DNA of 7,956 nucleotides from Bacteroidota bacterium (lineage in GTDB: Bacteria > Bacteroidota > Bacteroidia > Flavobacteriales > Flavobacteriaceae), in the NCBI GenBank assembly GCA_947468985.1, contig CANINJ010000080.1, positions 1 to 7,956 on the forward strand, in the 5' to 3' direction. The first letter of the stretch is position 1. Every line of letters begins with the position of its first letter. Shown piece by piece: positions 1 to 6,112 of the stretch. The notes under the pieces were generated by a model that searched no databases, was not told the DNA's origin, and saw nothing but the letters and a program-made list of their open reading frames with translations. A program made the position numbers and the translations under genes.

Positions 1-132
1 ATAATTATGACCATGGAAATTAGGATTGTTGCATTTGCCAAAAACGGCATCATTTTTTTCAAATGACCAATCTTTTCTATACAAACGGTGCGCTGCGTTA
101 AAATGTGCTTTTCTGCTTATGGTAACTTTCAT
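1..132 (-). CDS. 6-pyruvoyltetrahydropterin / 6-carboxytetrahydropterin synthase family protein (N-terminal 44 residues, cut by window start)
   Basis: Only the N-terminal third of the protein is visible; family members are usually about 120-150 residues. The fold converts 7,8-dihydroneopterin triphosphate to 6-pyruvoyltetrahydropterin, or to 6-carboxytetrahydropterin in the queuosine pathway (QueD). Visible hallmarks are HFNAAHRL at residues 10-17, with His15 as the first zinc ligand; [14 protein letters not shown] at 31-44, with Cys34 in the position of the catalytic cysteine; and His40 and His42 as the other two zinc ligands. The ATG at 132-130 begins directly with the conserved first strand, so the start is secure. 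The gene follows idi on the same strand after 55 nt and may share its transcript. The complete KCNNPN motif resembles eukaryotic-type PTPS, but the fragment cannot separate PTPS from QueD. The family is confident; the exact substrate and product are open. Confidence 0.88.
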   Translation of the reverse strand, partial: MKVTISRKAHFNAAHRLYRKDWSFEKNDAVFGKCNNPNFHGHNY

Positions 133-146
133 ATTTTTGATTTTAG

Positions 147-170
147 ATTTCGGAATTCAAATTCCAAAAT
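147..170. repeat. near-palindrome in the idi-PTPS gap
   Basis: The arms ATTTCGGAATT (147-157) and AATTCCAAAAT (160-170) are inverted repeats with 10 of 11 Watson-Crick matches. The remaining position (151/166) becomes a G-U pair in the minus-strand RNA. Only CA separates the arms, so RNA would have to open the innermost pairs to form a loop. It fills much of the 55-nt space between the idi stop and the start of the next gene. No T-run follows, so it is not an obvious terminator. It could be a dispersed repeat, an mRNA stability element or a dyad for a DNA-binding protein. The structure is seen directly; no function is assigned. Confidence 0.5.
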
Positions 171-187
171 AAAATGATTCAATAATG

Positions 188-715
188 CTAAATTTTATGA
201 TCTTCTAAATAATGGTAGAATTCATCGAAAATTATTTTAAACCAAATTGTATATAATTCTGGATTGACAATCATATCCTCCTTGATATCTTCGATTTTCA
301 TCCATTTCCAACTTTCAACTTCCTCAGTATTTATTTGAGGTTCGTCATTAAAATATCCAATCATCACGTGATCTAGTTCGTGTTCGGTCAAGCCATTATC
401 GAACGGCGCTTTATAAATAAAATGAAACAGCTCTTTGAGTTCGGCTTCAAAACCCATTTCTTCTCTTAATCTTCGGGTTCCCGCTTCAATATTGGATTCT
501 CCAAAACGTTGATGACTACAACACGTATTAGTCCATAATAAAGGGGAATGGTATTTCTGATGTGCTCGTTGTTGGAGCATAATTTCATTGTTTTTATTCA
601 AAATAAAAACTGAAAACGCACGATGCAAAACTGCTTTTTCGTGAGCTTCCATTTTTTCCATCGTTCCTATTGGCTCGTCCAATTCATTTACCAATATTAC
701 TCTTTCTTCTGTCAT
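188..715 (-). CDS. idi: isopentenyl-diphosphate delta-isomerase, type 1 (Nudix superfamily)
   Basis: This cytoplasmic enzyme interconverts isopentenyl diphosphate and dimethylallyl diphosphate and so balances precursors for menaquinone, undecaprenyl phosphate and carotenoids. From the ATG at 715 the protein has 175 residues, close to the roughly 180 of E. coli Idi. Visible features are His25 and His31 in the N-terminal metal region; WTNTCCSH at 61-68 with the active-site Cys66 and metal ligand His68; a Nudix-like helix GESNIEAGTRRLREEMGF at 72-89; EHELDH at 111-116 with the catalytic/metal glutamates Glu111 and Glu113; and Trp158 near the end. An in-frame TTG at 736 would add seven residues (MTSNKYF), but family proteins begin near the ERVILVNE strand and the TTG lies inside a putative promoter box, so I chose the ATG. 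It is probably the first gene of a unit with the downstream PTPS-family gene. The family is confident. Confidence 0.95.
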   Translation of the reverse strand: MTEERVILVNELDEPIGTMEKMEAHEKAVLHRAFSVFILNKNNEIMLQQRAHQKYHSPLLWTNTCCSHQRFGESNIEAGTRRLREEMGFEAELKELFHFIYKAPFDNGLTEHELDHVMIGYFNDEPQINTEEVESWKWMKIEDIKEDMIVNPELYTIWFKIIFDEFYHYLEDHKI

Positions 716-1027
716 AAAATATTTATTGCTTGTCAAAAATACAAAAAAAGAAATGGTATTTCATCAGATTTTGAAATTGTGACAAGTTTAACGAGTGTGG
801 AAAGGGATTAATTTTAAATCTATTACCTATTAATATAAATTAAAATCCATTTAAAATTCGATTAATGTAAAATAATTAGATTTCTCAATTTCAAAGAGTT
901 ACATTTAAAAAATAACAATTTGGCCTTTATCGGAAATCCATATCAGATAAAAGACTTATAAATAGTTGAAATAAAAAATGGTTTTGCTAACACCTCAGAT
1001 AACAAAAACTTTCAATTAATTAAAAAA
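716..1027. other. 312-nt AT-rich intergenic gap between the DUF4136 gene and idi
   Basis: No coding ORF is supported here. The one open frame that enters the gap on the plus strand (623-811) overlaps idi antisense and has no recognisable protein signature. The gap would hold the end of the DUF4136 transcript, where the TAG is followed at once by a T-run without a GC-rich stem, and the idi promoter. A weak stem (924-931 with 946-953) is the only structure noticed. No tRNA, riboswitch or mobile-element end was recognised. Confidence 0.6.
734..741 (-). promoter_or_regulatory. putative -7 box (TATTTTTG) for idi
   Basis: On the minus strand TATTTTTG fits the Bacteroidetes sigma-A -7 consensus TAnnTTTG. 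It lies 18 nt before the idi ATG, which would leave a leader of roughly a dozen nucleotides. No clear -33 TTTG/TTG is seen at the usual 17-23 nt upstream, so support is one-sided and AT-rich DNA could produce the match by chance. Confidence 0.4.
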
Positions 1028-1558
1028 CTATTTCTCTGGAGGAAACTGCGCTAATATTTTAGATACAAATTCATTGATTCTGGCTTCTTTTTCACTTCGA
1101 ACTTTTGTTAAATAGCCTTCGCCTTCACCTTGCCAAACAAGTTCTTTTTTCTTAGCATCTATTAAATCGATGTAAAGCGTGCCTTCTGTGGATGAAGTTA
1201 CATTGGTTTGTCCTCCCCACAAATAAGGATTCCAGCCGTAACCCCAGCCATATCCCCAACTTGTATTGAATTGGTTTACATCAATTTGTTCTCTTTCTTT
1301 AGTGAAAATATTAACTAATAAATCAGGATTTTCGCTTTTTGCAAATCCTTTTTTGGTCATTTCAACATCAATGGCTCTTAGAATTCTTTTTTTGTCTAAG
1401 TCGGAAATTTGAACTTTGTCAACGCCACTTTTTTGAAAAGCATAGGTTTTATATTGACTAAAATTTACATTTTTGTCGTAGTCTGAGTTAACTCTAACAG
1501 AGCTACAAGAACTCAAAATTAGGAGCATAAATACTGAAATAATTTTAATTGCTTTCAT
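1028..1558 (-). CDS. DUF4136 domain-containing lipoprotein
   Basis: This is a 176-residue predicted lipoprotein of unknown function. Residues 1-17 form a lipoprotein signal peptide (Lys-rich start, hydrophobic VFMLLIL) ending in LSSC, so Cys18 would be lipidated. The mature chain starts SSVRV without the acidic cluster that marks surface-exported Bacteroidetes lipoproteins, so a periplasm-facing anchor is more likely (inference). DUF4136 hallmarks are the YDKNVNFSQYKTYAF strand at 27-41, an NPDLLVNIFT strand at 77-86, and GTLYIDLIDA followed by KELVWQGEGEGYL at 126-150. A Gly/Tyr/Trp-rich loop, WGYGWGYGWNPY, spans 101-112. The ATG at 1558 gives a complete signal peptide. The gene starts 43 nt after the hutU stop and could be read through from it, though a role in histidine breakdown is not implied. 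The family is confident; the function is unknown. Confidence 0.88.
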   Translation of the reverse strand: MKAIKIISVFMLLILSSCSSVRVNSDYDKNVNFSQYKTYAFQKSGVDKVQISDLDKKRILRAIDVEMTKKGFAKSENPDLLVNIFTKEREQIDVNQFNTSWGYGWGYGWNPYLWGGQTNVTSSTEGTLYIDLIDAKKKELVWQGEGEGYLTKVRSEKEARINEFVSKILAQFPPEK

Positions 1559-1601
1559 GATTATTTGAATTTATAAATTGAATATTAATTTGTTATTTCA
1601 A

Positions 1602-3578
1602 CTAAAATAAAGAATCGTCAACAAGATTTGGGAGGGTAACTTTCAATAATGGTTCGGCTTCCATTGCTCTTTTAATTGCGAAAATAGCACCTTCATTTCT
1701 AGCCCAACTTCGTCTTGAAATTCCGTTGTTTACATCCCAAAAAAGCATTGATTGTAAGCGCTTTGAAGCCTCTTTACTTCCATCAAGAACCATACCAAAT
1801 CCGCCGTTAATTACTTCGCCCCAACCTACGCCACCGCCATTGTGAATAGACACCCAAGTTGCGCCACGAAAGCTATCGCCAATGACATTTTGTATCGCCA
1901 TATCGGCCGTAAATCGGGAGCCGTCATAGATATTTGATGTTTCACGATAAGGCGAATCGGTGCCTGAAACATCATGATGATCTCGTCCTAAAATGACAGT
2001 TTCAATTTTCCTATTTGCAATTGCTTGGTTGAATGCTTCGGCAATTTTCACACGTCCTTCAGCATCAGCATATAATATCCGTGCTTGAGAACCCACGACC
2101 AATTTATTTTCCTGCGCTCCTTTAATCCAATGAATATTATCAGCCATTTGTTGCTGAATTTCTATTGGGGAATGTCGCATCATTTCTTCTAAAACTTGAC
2201 AAGCAATAGTATCTGTTTTGGCTAAATCTTCTGGTTTTCCAGAAGCGCAAACCCATCTAAAAGGACCAAATCCATAATCAAAACACATTGGTCCCATAAT
2301 ATCTTGCACATAACTCGAATATTTGAAATCAATTCCATTTTCCGCCATAACATCTGCACCAGCGCGAGAAGCTTCCAATAAAAAAGCATTTCCATAATCA
2401 AAGAAATAGGTTCCTTTTGCATTGTGTTTATTGATAGCTGCTGCATGTCTTCGTAACGATTCTTGCACTTTTTCTTTGAATAATTCAGGATTTTTAGTCA
2501 TCATTTCGTTGGCGGCTTCAAATGAAATTCCCGCTGGATAATAACCGCCAGCCCATGGATTGTGTAAGGAAGTTTGATCGCTTCCCAAATCAATATGAAT
2601 GTTTTCTTTATCGAATTTCTCCCAAACTTCAACGCTGTTTCCAAGAAATGCAATGGAAACAATTTCTTTATTGGCTTTCGCCGACGCCACTCTTTTGACC
2701 AATTCATCTAAATCCTCAATAATTTCATTTACCCAACCTTGATTGTGACGAAGGTGCGTAATTTTAGGATTTACTTCGGCACAAACTGTTATACAACCTG
2801 AAATATTTCCTGCTTTTGGTTGCGCACCGCTCATTCCTCCCAAACCAGAAGTTACAAATAAACCTCCTGAAGGACTTTTTTTAATTTTTCTAAAACCATT
2901 CAAAACCGTAATTGTCGTTCCGTGAACAATTCCTTGCGGACCAATATACATGTAACTTCCTGCCGTCATTTGCCCATATTGTGAAACTCCTAATGCATTG
3001 AATTTTTCCCAATCGTCTGGTTTAGAATAATTTGATATTACCATTCCGTTGGTAACCACCACACGAGGCGCTTCCTTGTGAGAAGGAAATAATCCCATTG
3101 GATGCCCAGAATACATCGTCAATGTTTGTTCGTCAGTCATTTCGGATAAATATTTCAACGTCAGGCGGTATTGTGCCCAATTTTGAAAAACGGCACCATT
3201 TCCACCATAAGTAATTAACTCATGCGGATGTTGCGCCACAGCATAATCTAAATTATTTTGAATCATTAACATAATAGCCTTTGCTTGCTCACTTTTTCCA
3301 GGATATTCTGAAATTGGACGGGCATACATTTTATAATCGGGACGCAAACGGTACATATAAATCCTTCCATAAGTTTCTAATTCCTCGGAAAATTCCTTAA
3401 CTAAAACAGCATGATCTTTAGGTTCAAAATACCGTAAAGCATTGCGAAGCGCTAACTTTTTCTCTTCTGCCGATAATATTTCTTTTCGTTTTGGAGCGTG
3501 ATTTATTTCTGTTTCAAACCTTTTTGGTTGTGGCAAAACAGTCGGAATTCCTTCTTGTATTTGTTCTTGAAAAGTCAT
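1602..3578 (-). CDS. hutU: urocanate hydratase (urocanase), long form
   Basis: This cytoplasmic enzyme hydrates urocanate to 4-imidazolone-5-propionate, the second step of histidine degradation, using tightly bound NAD+ as an electrophile. From the ATG at 3578 the protein has 658 residues, about 100 more than Pseudomonas or Bacillus HutU (about 555) and closer to vertebrate UROC1. Visible motifs are YGGNGAVFQNWAQYRL at 124-139; a glycine-rich NAD-binding stretch, GLGGMSGAQPKAG, at 245-257; CFDYGFGPFRWVCASG at 432-447, where Cys444 is my candidate for the catalytic cysteine of the shorter enzymes; GTDSPYRETSNIYDGS at 539-554; and HNGGGVGWGE at 579-588. A TTG at 3611 would add eleven residues (MIIDSINQQQK), but MTFQEQIQEGIP matches the usual start. 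It follows the DUF5522 gene by 56 nt, probably on one transcript. No hutH, hutI or hutG is in the window. Confidence 0.96.
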   Translation of the reverse strand: MTFQEQIQEGIPTVLPQPKRFETEINHAPKRKEILSAEEKKLALRNALRYFEPKDHAVLVKEFSEELETYGRIYMYRLRPDYKMYARPISEYPGKSEQAKAIMLMIQNNLDYAVAQHPHELITYGGNGAVFQNWAQYRLTLKYLSEMTDEQTLTMYSGHPMGLFPSHKEAPRVVVTNGMVISNYSKPDDWEKFNALGVSQYGQMTAGSYMYIGPQGIVHGTTITVLNGFRKIKKSPSGGLFVTSGLGGMSGAQPKAGNISGCITVCAEVNPKITHLRHNQGWVNEIIEDLDELVKRVASAKANKEIVSIAFLGNSVEVWEKFDKENIHIDLGSDQTSLHNPWAGGYYPAGISFEAANEMMTKNPELFKEKVQESLRRHAAAINKHNAKGTYFFDYGNAFLLEASRAGADVMAENGIDFKYSSYVQDIMGPMCFDYGFGPFRWVCASGKPEDLAKTDTIACQVLEEMMRHSPIEIQQQMADNIHWIKGAQENKLVVGSQARILYADAEGRVKIAEAFNQAIANRKIETVILGRDHHDVSGTDSPYRETSNIYDGSRFTADMAIQNVIGDSFRGATWVSIHNGGGVGWGEVINGGFGMVLDGSKEASKRLQSMLFWDVNNGISRRSWARNEGAIFAIKRAMEAEPLLKVTLPNLVDDSLF

Positions 3579-3634
3579 TTTTTGTTGTTGATTTATTGAA
3601 TCTATTATCAATTTATTTGAAAAAGAGTAAAATA

Positions 3635-3808
3635 CTATTTGACTTCTCCTCGTTTTTTATCAAAACCATAAGGACAATGCCGACATCCACTTTTGCAGCA
3701 ATAGCCTCGATTTAAATGGTGTTTTTCGGTAAAACATTTATAGCCTTCGGGTGTAATGTAATAATCGTCACCTTCTATTAATTCTTCCTCATTATTGATT
3801 TCCTTCAT
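3635..3808 (-). CDS. small Cys-rich DUF5522-family protein
   Basis: This is a 57-residue protein of unknown function. The signature GYKCFTEKHHLNRGYCC at 22-38 continues into KSGCRHCPYGF at 39-49. The cysteines Cys37, Cys38, Cys42 and Cys45, with His30, His31 and His44, suggest metal or Fe-S binding, but this is inferred from spacing only. The acidic N-terminus (EINNEEELIEGDD) and basic C-terminus (DKKRGEVK) flank the core. The open frame continues upstream to 3994, but that extension runs through the intergenic hairpin and has no family similarity I recognise; the ATG at 3808 lies just before the conserved core and just after a promoter-like box. hutU starts 56 nt downstream with no terminator between, so the two are probably co-transcribed. 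The family call rests on the GYCC...CRHCPYG motif from memory. Confidence 0.82.
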   Translation of the reverse strand: MKEINNEEELIEGDDYYITPEGYKCFTEKHHLNRGYCCKSGCRHCPYGFDKKRGEVK

Positions 3809-3813
3809 ACATA

Positions 3814-3821
3814 CAAATTTA
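3814..3821 (-). promoter_or_regulatory. putative -7 box (TAAATTTG) for the DUF5522-hutU unit
   Basis: TAAATTTG on the minus strand is an exact match to TAnnTTTG. Only five nucleotides separate it from the DUF5522 ATG at 3808, so if it is used, transcription would begin at or within a few bases of the start codon and the mRNA would be leaderless or nearly so. About 18 nt upstream lies TTTACTTT, at best a poor -33 element. The match is seen; promoter activity and leaderless translation are inference. Confidence 0.45.
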
Positions 3822-3922
3822 TAAACTTTAAAGTGAAAGTAAAGTATAGTTACGAAATATTTAATATTATTAGTTATTTTCGATCGATTAGGAAAATATA
3901 AGAGTTTAGGGGAAAGCCGGGA

Positions 3923-4004
3923 ACTTGAAAAAGTTGTTTCTCCTGACATAAAAAAGCGACCGAAGGAAGCTCTTTTTATGGCTTGGAAAAACACTTTTTC
4001 AAGT
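3923..4004. repeat. 82-nt long imperfect hairpin between the E1 gene and the DUF5522 gene
   Basis: The outer arms ACTTGAAAAAGT (3923-3934) and ACTTTTTCAAGT (3993-4004) are a perfect 12-bp inverted repeat. Pairing continues inward. After a bulged T3935, GTTTCTCC (3936-3943) pairs with GGAAAAAC (3985-3992) with one mismatch. After a small internal loop, the apical stem 3947-3957 pairs with 3969-3980 around one bulged C. About 30 base pairs form in total, closed by an 11-nt loop. A smaller competing hairpin, AACTT-GAAA-AAGTT (3922-3935), sits inside the left arm. The flanks AGCTTC (4052-4057), CAGCAGGAAA and GACTTGCAA recall, from memory only, a dispersed Flavobacterium intergenic repeat. It has no coding content. 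Confidence 0.65.
3947..3980 (-). terminator. candidate bidirectional intrinsic terminator at the hairpin tip, ending the E2-ilvE-E1 transcript
   Basis: On the minus strand an A-rich arm ending in GAGC, an 11-nt loop (TTCCTTCGGTC) and GCTTTTTTATG form a stem of eight plus three pairs with one bulge and a six-T run. It lies about 80-110 nt after the E1 stop codon at 4057. The mirror arrangement gives a five-T run on the plus strand, so it could act both ways. The stem is AT-rich and weaker than enterobacterial terminators, so I hold this loosely. Confidence 0.5.
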
Positions 4005-4030
4005 GAGGACTTGCAATGTACAGCAGGAAA

Positions 4031-4050
4031 CCTGACTGCCGTCAGGCAGG
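4031..4050. repeat. 20-bp GC-rich palindromic element with alternative folds
   Basis: On the minus strand the element reads CCTGCCTGACGGCAGTCAGG. It can form CCTGAC-GGCA-GTCAGG (six pairs) or the mutually exclusive CTGCC-TGAC-GGCAG (five pairs). A third fold pairs the full-length ends with one C-T mismatch near position 4035. It is markedly more GC-rich than its surroundings and starts seven nucleotides after the E1 stop codon. It sits between GAAGCTA and TTTCCTGCTG, as if inserted into a larger repeat. No T-run follows, so it is not a standard terminator. The structure is seen; membership of a dispersed family is inference. Confidence 0.55.
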
Positions 4051-4056
4051 TAGCTT

Positions 4057-6099
4057 CTAATAATTTAACAATTCCAACATTTTAATTTTCACTTTCTCGG
4101 TAGATGGAATCATAGTTTGCTCCAAAATACTGTTCAACGGAATGGCTGGCATATTTTCCGAACCTATTGTCATTACTGGCGCATCAAGATTTTTAAAGCA
4201 TTTTTCTTGGATTAAACCCGCCAAACTTCTCGCAAAAGATGTGTTTATAGATTCTTCTGTTACGACCAAACATTTCTTAGTTTTTCGCACGGATTTCAAA
4301 ATTGCCTCTTCGTCCAAAGGGAATAAAGTGCGCAAATCGATGATTTCGACATTTTTTTTCATCTCCACAGAAGCATTCAAAGCCCAGTGAACGCCCATTC
4401 CATAAGTAATTACAGAAATAGTTTCTTCGTCTTGCTCCCAAATTTCTTGGACGATATTCGCTTTTCCAAAAGGTAAAATATAATCTTCTGACGGTTCGTT
4501 AACTTTAGCGAAATCGGTGCCTTTTACTTTGCTCCAATACAAGCCTTTGTGTTCCAAAATGACCACTGGATTTGGGTCGTAATAGGCAGCTTTCAAAAGT
4601 CCTTTTAGGTCGGCACCATTACTTGGATAGGCAATTTTTATGCCTCGAATGTTTGTCAAAATACTTTCAATCGATGAGGAATGATAGGGTCCACCACTTC
4701 CGTAAGCACCTATTGGCACTCGCAAAATCATACTTACAGGCCATTTTCCATTGGATAAATAACAGGAACGGCTTACTTCTGTGAACAATTGATTTAATCC
4801 AGGCCAAATATAATCGGCAAATTGAACCTCAACAATTGGTTTCAATCCAACGGCTGACATTCCGACTGTGGAACCCACAATAAATGCTTCTTGGATTGGC
4901 GTATTGAAAACTCGTTCGTCTCCAAATTTTTGTGCCAATGTAGCTGCTTCTCTAAAAACGCCGCCCAATCTTCCTCCTACATCTTGTCCGTAAAGCAAAC
5001 ACTCCGGATGTTTTCGCATCAATTCTTCTACTGCAAATAGGGCGCAATCTACCATTACAACTTTGTCTTCTCGTGGCGGATTTCTCTCACCAACTTCTGC
5101 TGTAATTGGTGTTGGTGCAAAATCATGCGTAAATAAATCTTCTGGTTTTGGATCTTCTGCCAATTGTGCTTTATCAAAATCCGCTTGCACTTTGGCAACA
5201 GCCAACTTTTCTATTTTTTCTAAATCTTTTGATGAAAATCCAGCGTCTAATAATTGTTTTTGTAATACTGGAAAAGGGTCACGAGAATTTGCTTCTTCCA
5301 AATCATCACGGTACCATTCCATCCGAACACCCGATGTATGGTGGTTCAGCAACGGCACTTTGGTGTGAACCAAAAAAGGCCGGCGTTCTTCCCGAATCGT
5401 TTTTATTACTTTTTGAATGGCCAAATAACTTTCGGTAAAATTAGCTCCGTCAATCGAAATGGCTTCAATTCCGTGAAATCCTTTGGCATATTCAAATGCA
5501 TTTTGAGCCCGAGTTTCTTTGGCATTCGCCGAAATATCCCAGCCGTTATCTTGTACTAAATATAAAATTGGCAACTGCTTTAAAGCTGCCATTTGAAAGG
5601 CTTCTGCAACTTCGCCTTCAGTTACGGAAGCATCACCGAGCGAGCAAATTACAATTGGTTTTTCCTCTTGCTTATTTTCAATTTCGATGTTTTCTTTATA
5701 CCAAAATCCCATAGCGGCTCCAGTTGCAGGAATGGCTTGCATTCCCGTTGCCGAAGATTGATGTGGAATTTTAGGTTTGTCAATATCGTTTAAACTTGGA
5801 TGACAATAATAGGTTCTTCCACCTGAAAATGGATCGTCTTTTTTTGCTAATAATTGCAACATCAAATCATAAGGTTGCATCCCAATTCCGAGTAACATAG
5901 CGTCGTCACGATAATATGGAAAGGCATAATCTTGGGGTAACAATTGCATTGCAACGGCTATTTGAATGGCTTCGTGACCACGAGAAGTAGCGTGAACGTA
6001 TTTGGAAACAATCTTAAAATTGTCTTCATACAGTACTTTCATTGCTTTGGCAGTTGCCATTGTTGAAAAAGCGGTCTCTAATATTTTTTTATCTAACAT
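4057..6099 (-). CDS. 2-oxo acid (probably branched-chain) dehydrogenase E1, fused alpha and beta subunits
   Basis: This thiamine-diphosphate enzyme of 680 residues decarboxylates 2-oxo acids and passes the acyl group to the lipoyl arm of E2. It is an uninterrupted fusion of E1-alpha (about 1-325) and E1-beta (about 345-680), joined by a Pro/Glu-rich linker (PKPEDL...ERNPPRED). E1-alpha features are SRGHEAIQ at 39-46, PYYRDD at 61-66, SSATGMQAIPATGAAMG at 115-131, the ThDP/Mg motif GDASVTEG at 155-162 with QDNGW ending at Trp187 (Asn185), and the HHTS loop at 253-256. E1-beta features are GQDVGGRLGGVF at 371-382, PIQEAFIVGSTVGMSAVG at 401-418, and GPYHSSSIES at 470-479 with the conserved catalytic His473. 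The ATG at 6099 opens directly into the family N-terminus. ilvE lies 55 nt upstream and an E2 gene before it, which favours branched-chain substrates over pyruvate. No E3 is in view. Confidence 0.93.
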   Translation of the reverse strand: MLDKKILETAFSTMATAKAMKVLYEDNFKIVSKYVHATSRGHEAIQIAVAMQLLPQDYAFPYYRDDAMLLGIGMQPYDLMLQLLAKKDDPFSGGRTYYCHPSLNDIDKPKIPHQSSATGMQAIPATGAAMGFWYKENIEIENKQEEKPIVICSLGDASVTEGEVAEAFQMAALKQLPILYLVQDNGWDISANAKETRAQNAFEYAKGFHGIEAISIDGANFTESYLAIQKVIKTIREERRPFLVHTKVPLLNHHTSGVRMEWYRDDLEEANSRDPFPVLQKQLLDAGFSSKDLEKIEKLAVAKVQADFDKAQLAEDPKPEDLFTHDFAPTPITAEVGERNPPREDKVVMVDCALFAVEELMRKHPECLLYGQDVGGRLGGVFREAATLAQKFGDERVFNTPIQEAFIVGSTVGMSAVGLKPIVEVQFADYIWPGLNQLFTEVSRSCYLSNGKWPVSMILRVPIGAYGSGGPYHSSSIESILTNIRGIKIAYPSNGADLKGLLKAAYYDPNPVVILEHKGLYWSKVKGTDFAKVNEPSEDYILPFGKANIVQEIWEQDEETISVITYGMGVHWALNASVEMKKNVEIIDLRTLFPLDEEAILKSVRKTKKCLVVTEESINTSFARSLAGLIQEKCFKNLDAPVMTIGSENMPAIPLNSILEQTMIPSTEKVKIKMLELLNY

Positions 6100-6112
6100 A
6101 TTTATTTTAATA

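Noticed and set aside
716..736. TTG start at 736 for idi
   Set aside because: The ATG at 715 matches the family N-terminus, and the TTG overlaps a TAnnTTTG promoter-like box.
924..953. Weak inverted repeat CCTTTATC / GATAAAAG as a terminator for the DUF4136 gene
   Set aside because: Seven pairs with a bulge around a 14-nt loop, low GC content, about 75 nt or more beyond the stop codon and with no adjacent T-run; chance is likely in such AT-rich DNA.
1568..1579. Perfect palindrome AATTTATAAATT between hutU and the DUF4136 gene
   Set aside because: It contains only A and T and is short; such palindromes are expected often in this composition, and no second copy or operator context is visible.
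2222..2707. Minus-strand open frames at 2222-2446 and 2501-2707 within hutU
   Set aside because: They are alternative frames of hutU, whose own frame is intact and carries all family motifs; there is no sign of a frameshift.
3579..3611. TTG start at 3611 for hutU
   Set aside because: The eleven added residues (MIIDSINQQQK) are unlike the usual MTF-type start, and an ATG is available at 3578.
3809..3994. Upstream in-frame extension of the DUF5522 gene, giving a 119-residue protein
   Set aside because: The extra 62 residues are encoded by the hairpin spacer and promoter region, are rich in Phe/Ser/Lys with no family similarity, and the conserved core begins just after the ATG at 3808.
5028..5125. 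Possible frameshift or gene-joining artefact between E1-alpha and E1-beta
   Set aside because: The frame is continuous with a plausible linker and both halves are complete; fused E1 proteins are a known arrangement in Bacteroidetes.
4142..5793. Several plus-strand open frames (for example 4142-4390, 5063-5368, 5148-5438, 5593-5793) inside the E1 gene
   Set aside because: They are antisense shadows of a well-conserved coding sequence, overlap one another in different frames, and show no domain, plausible promoter or start signal.
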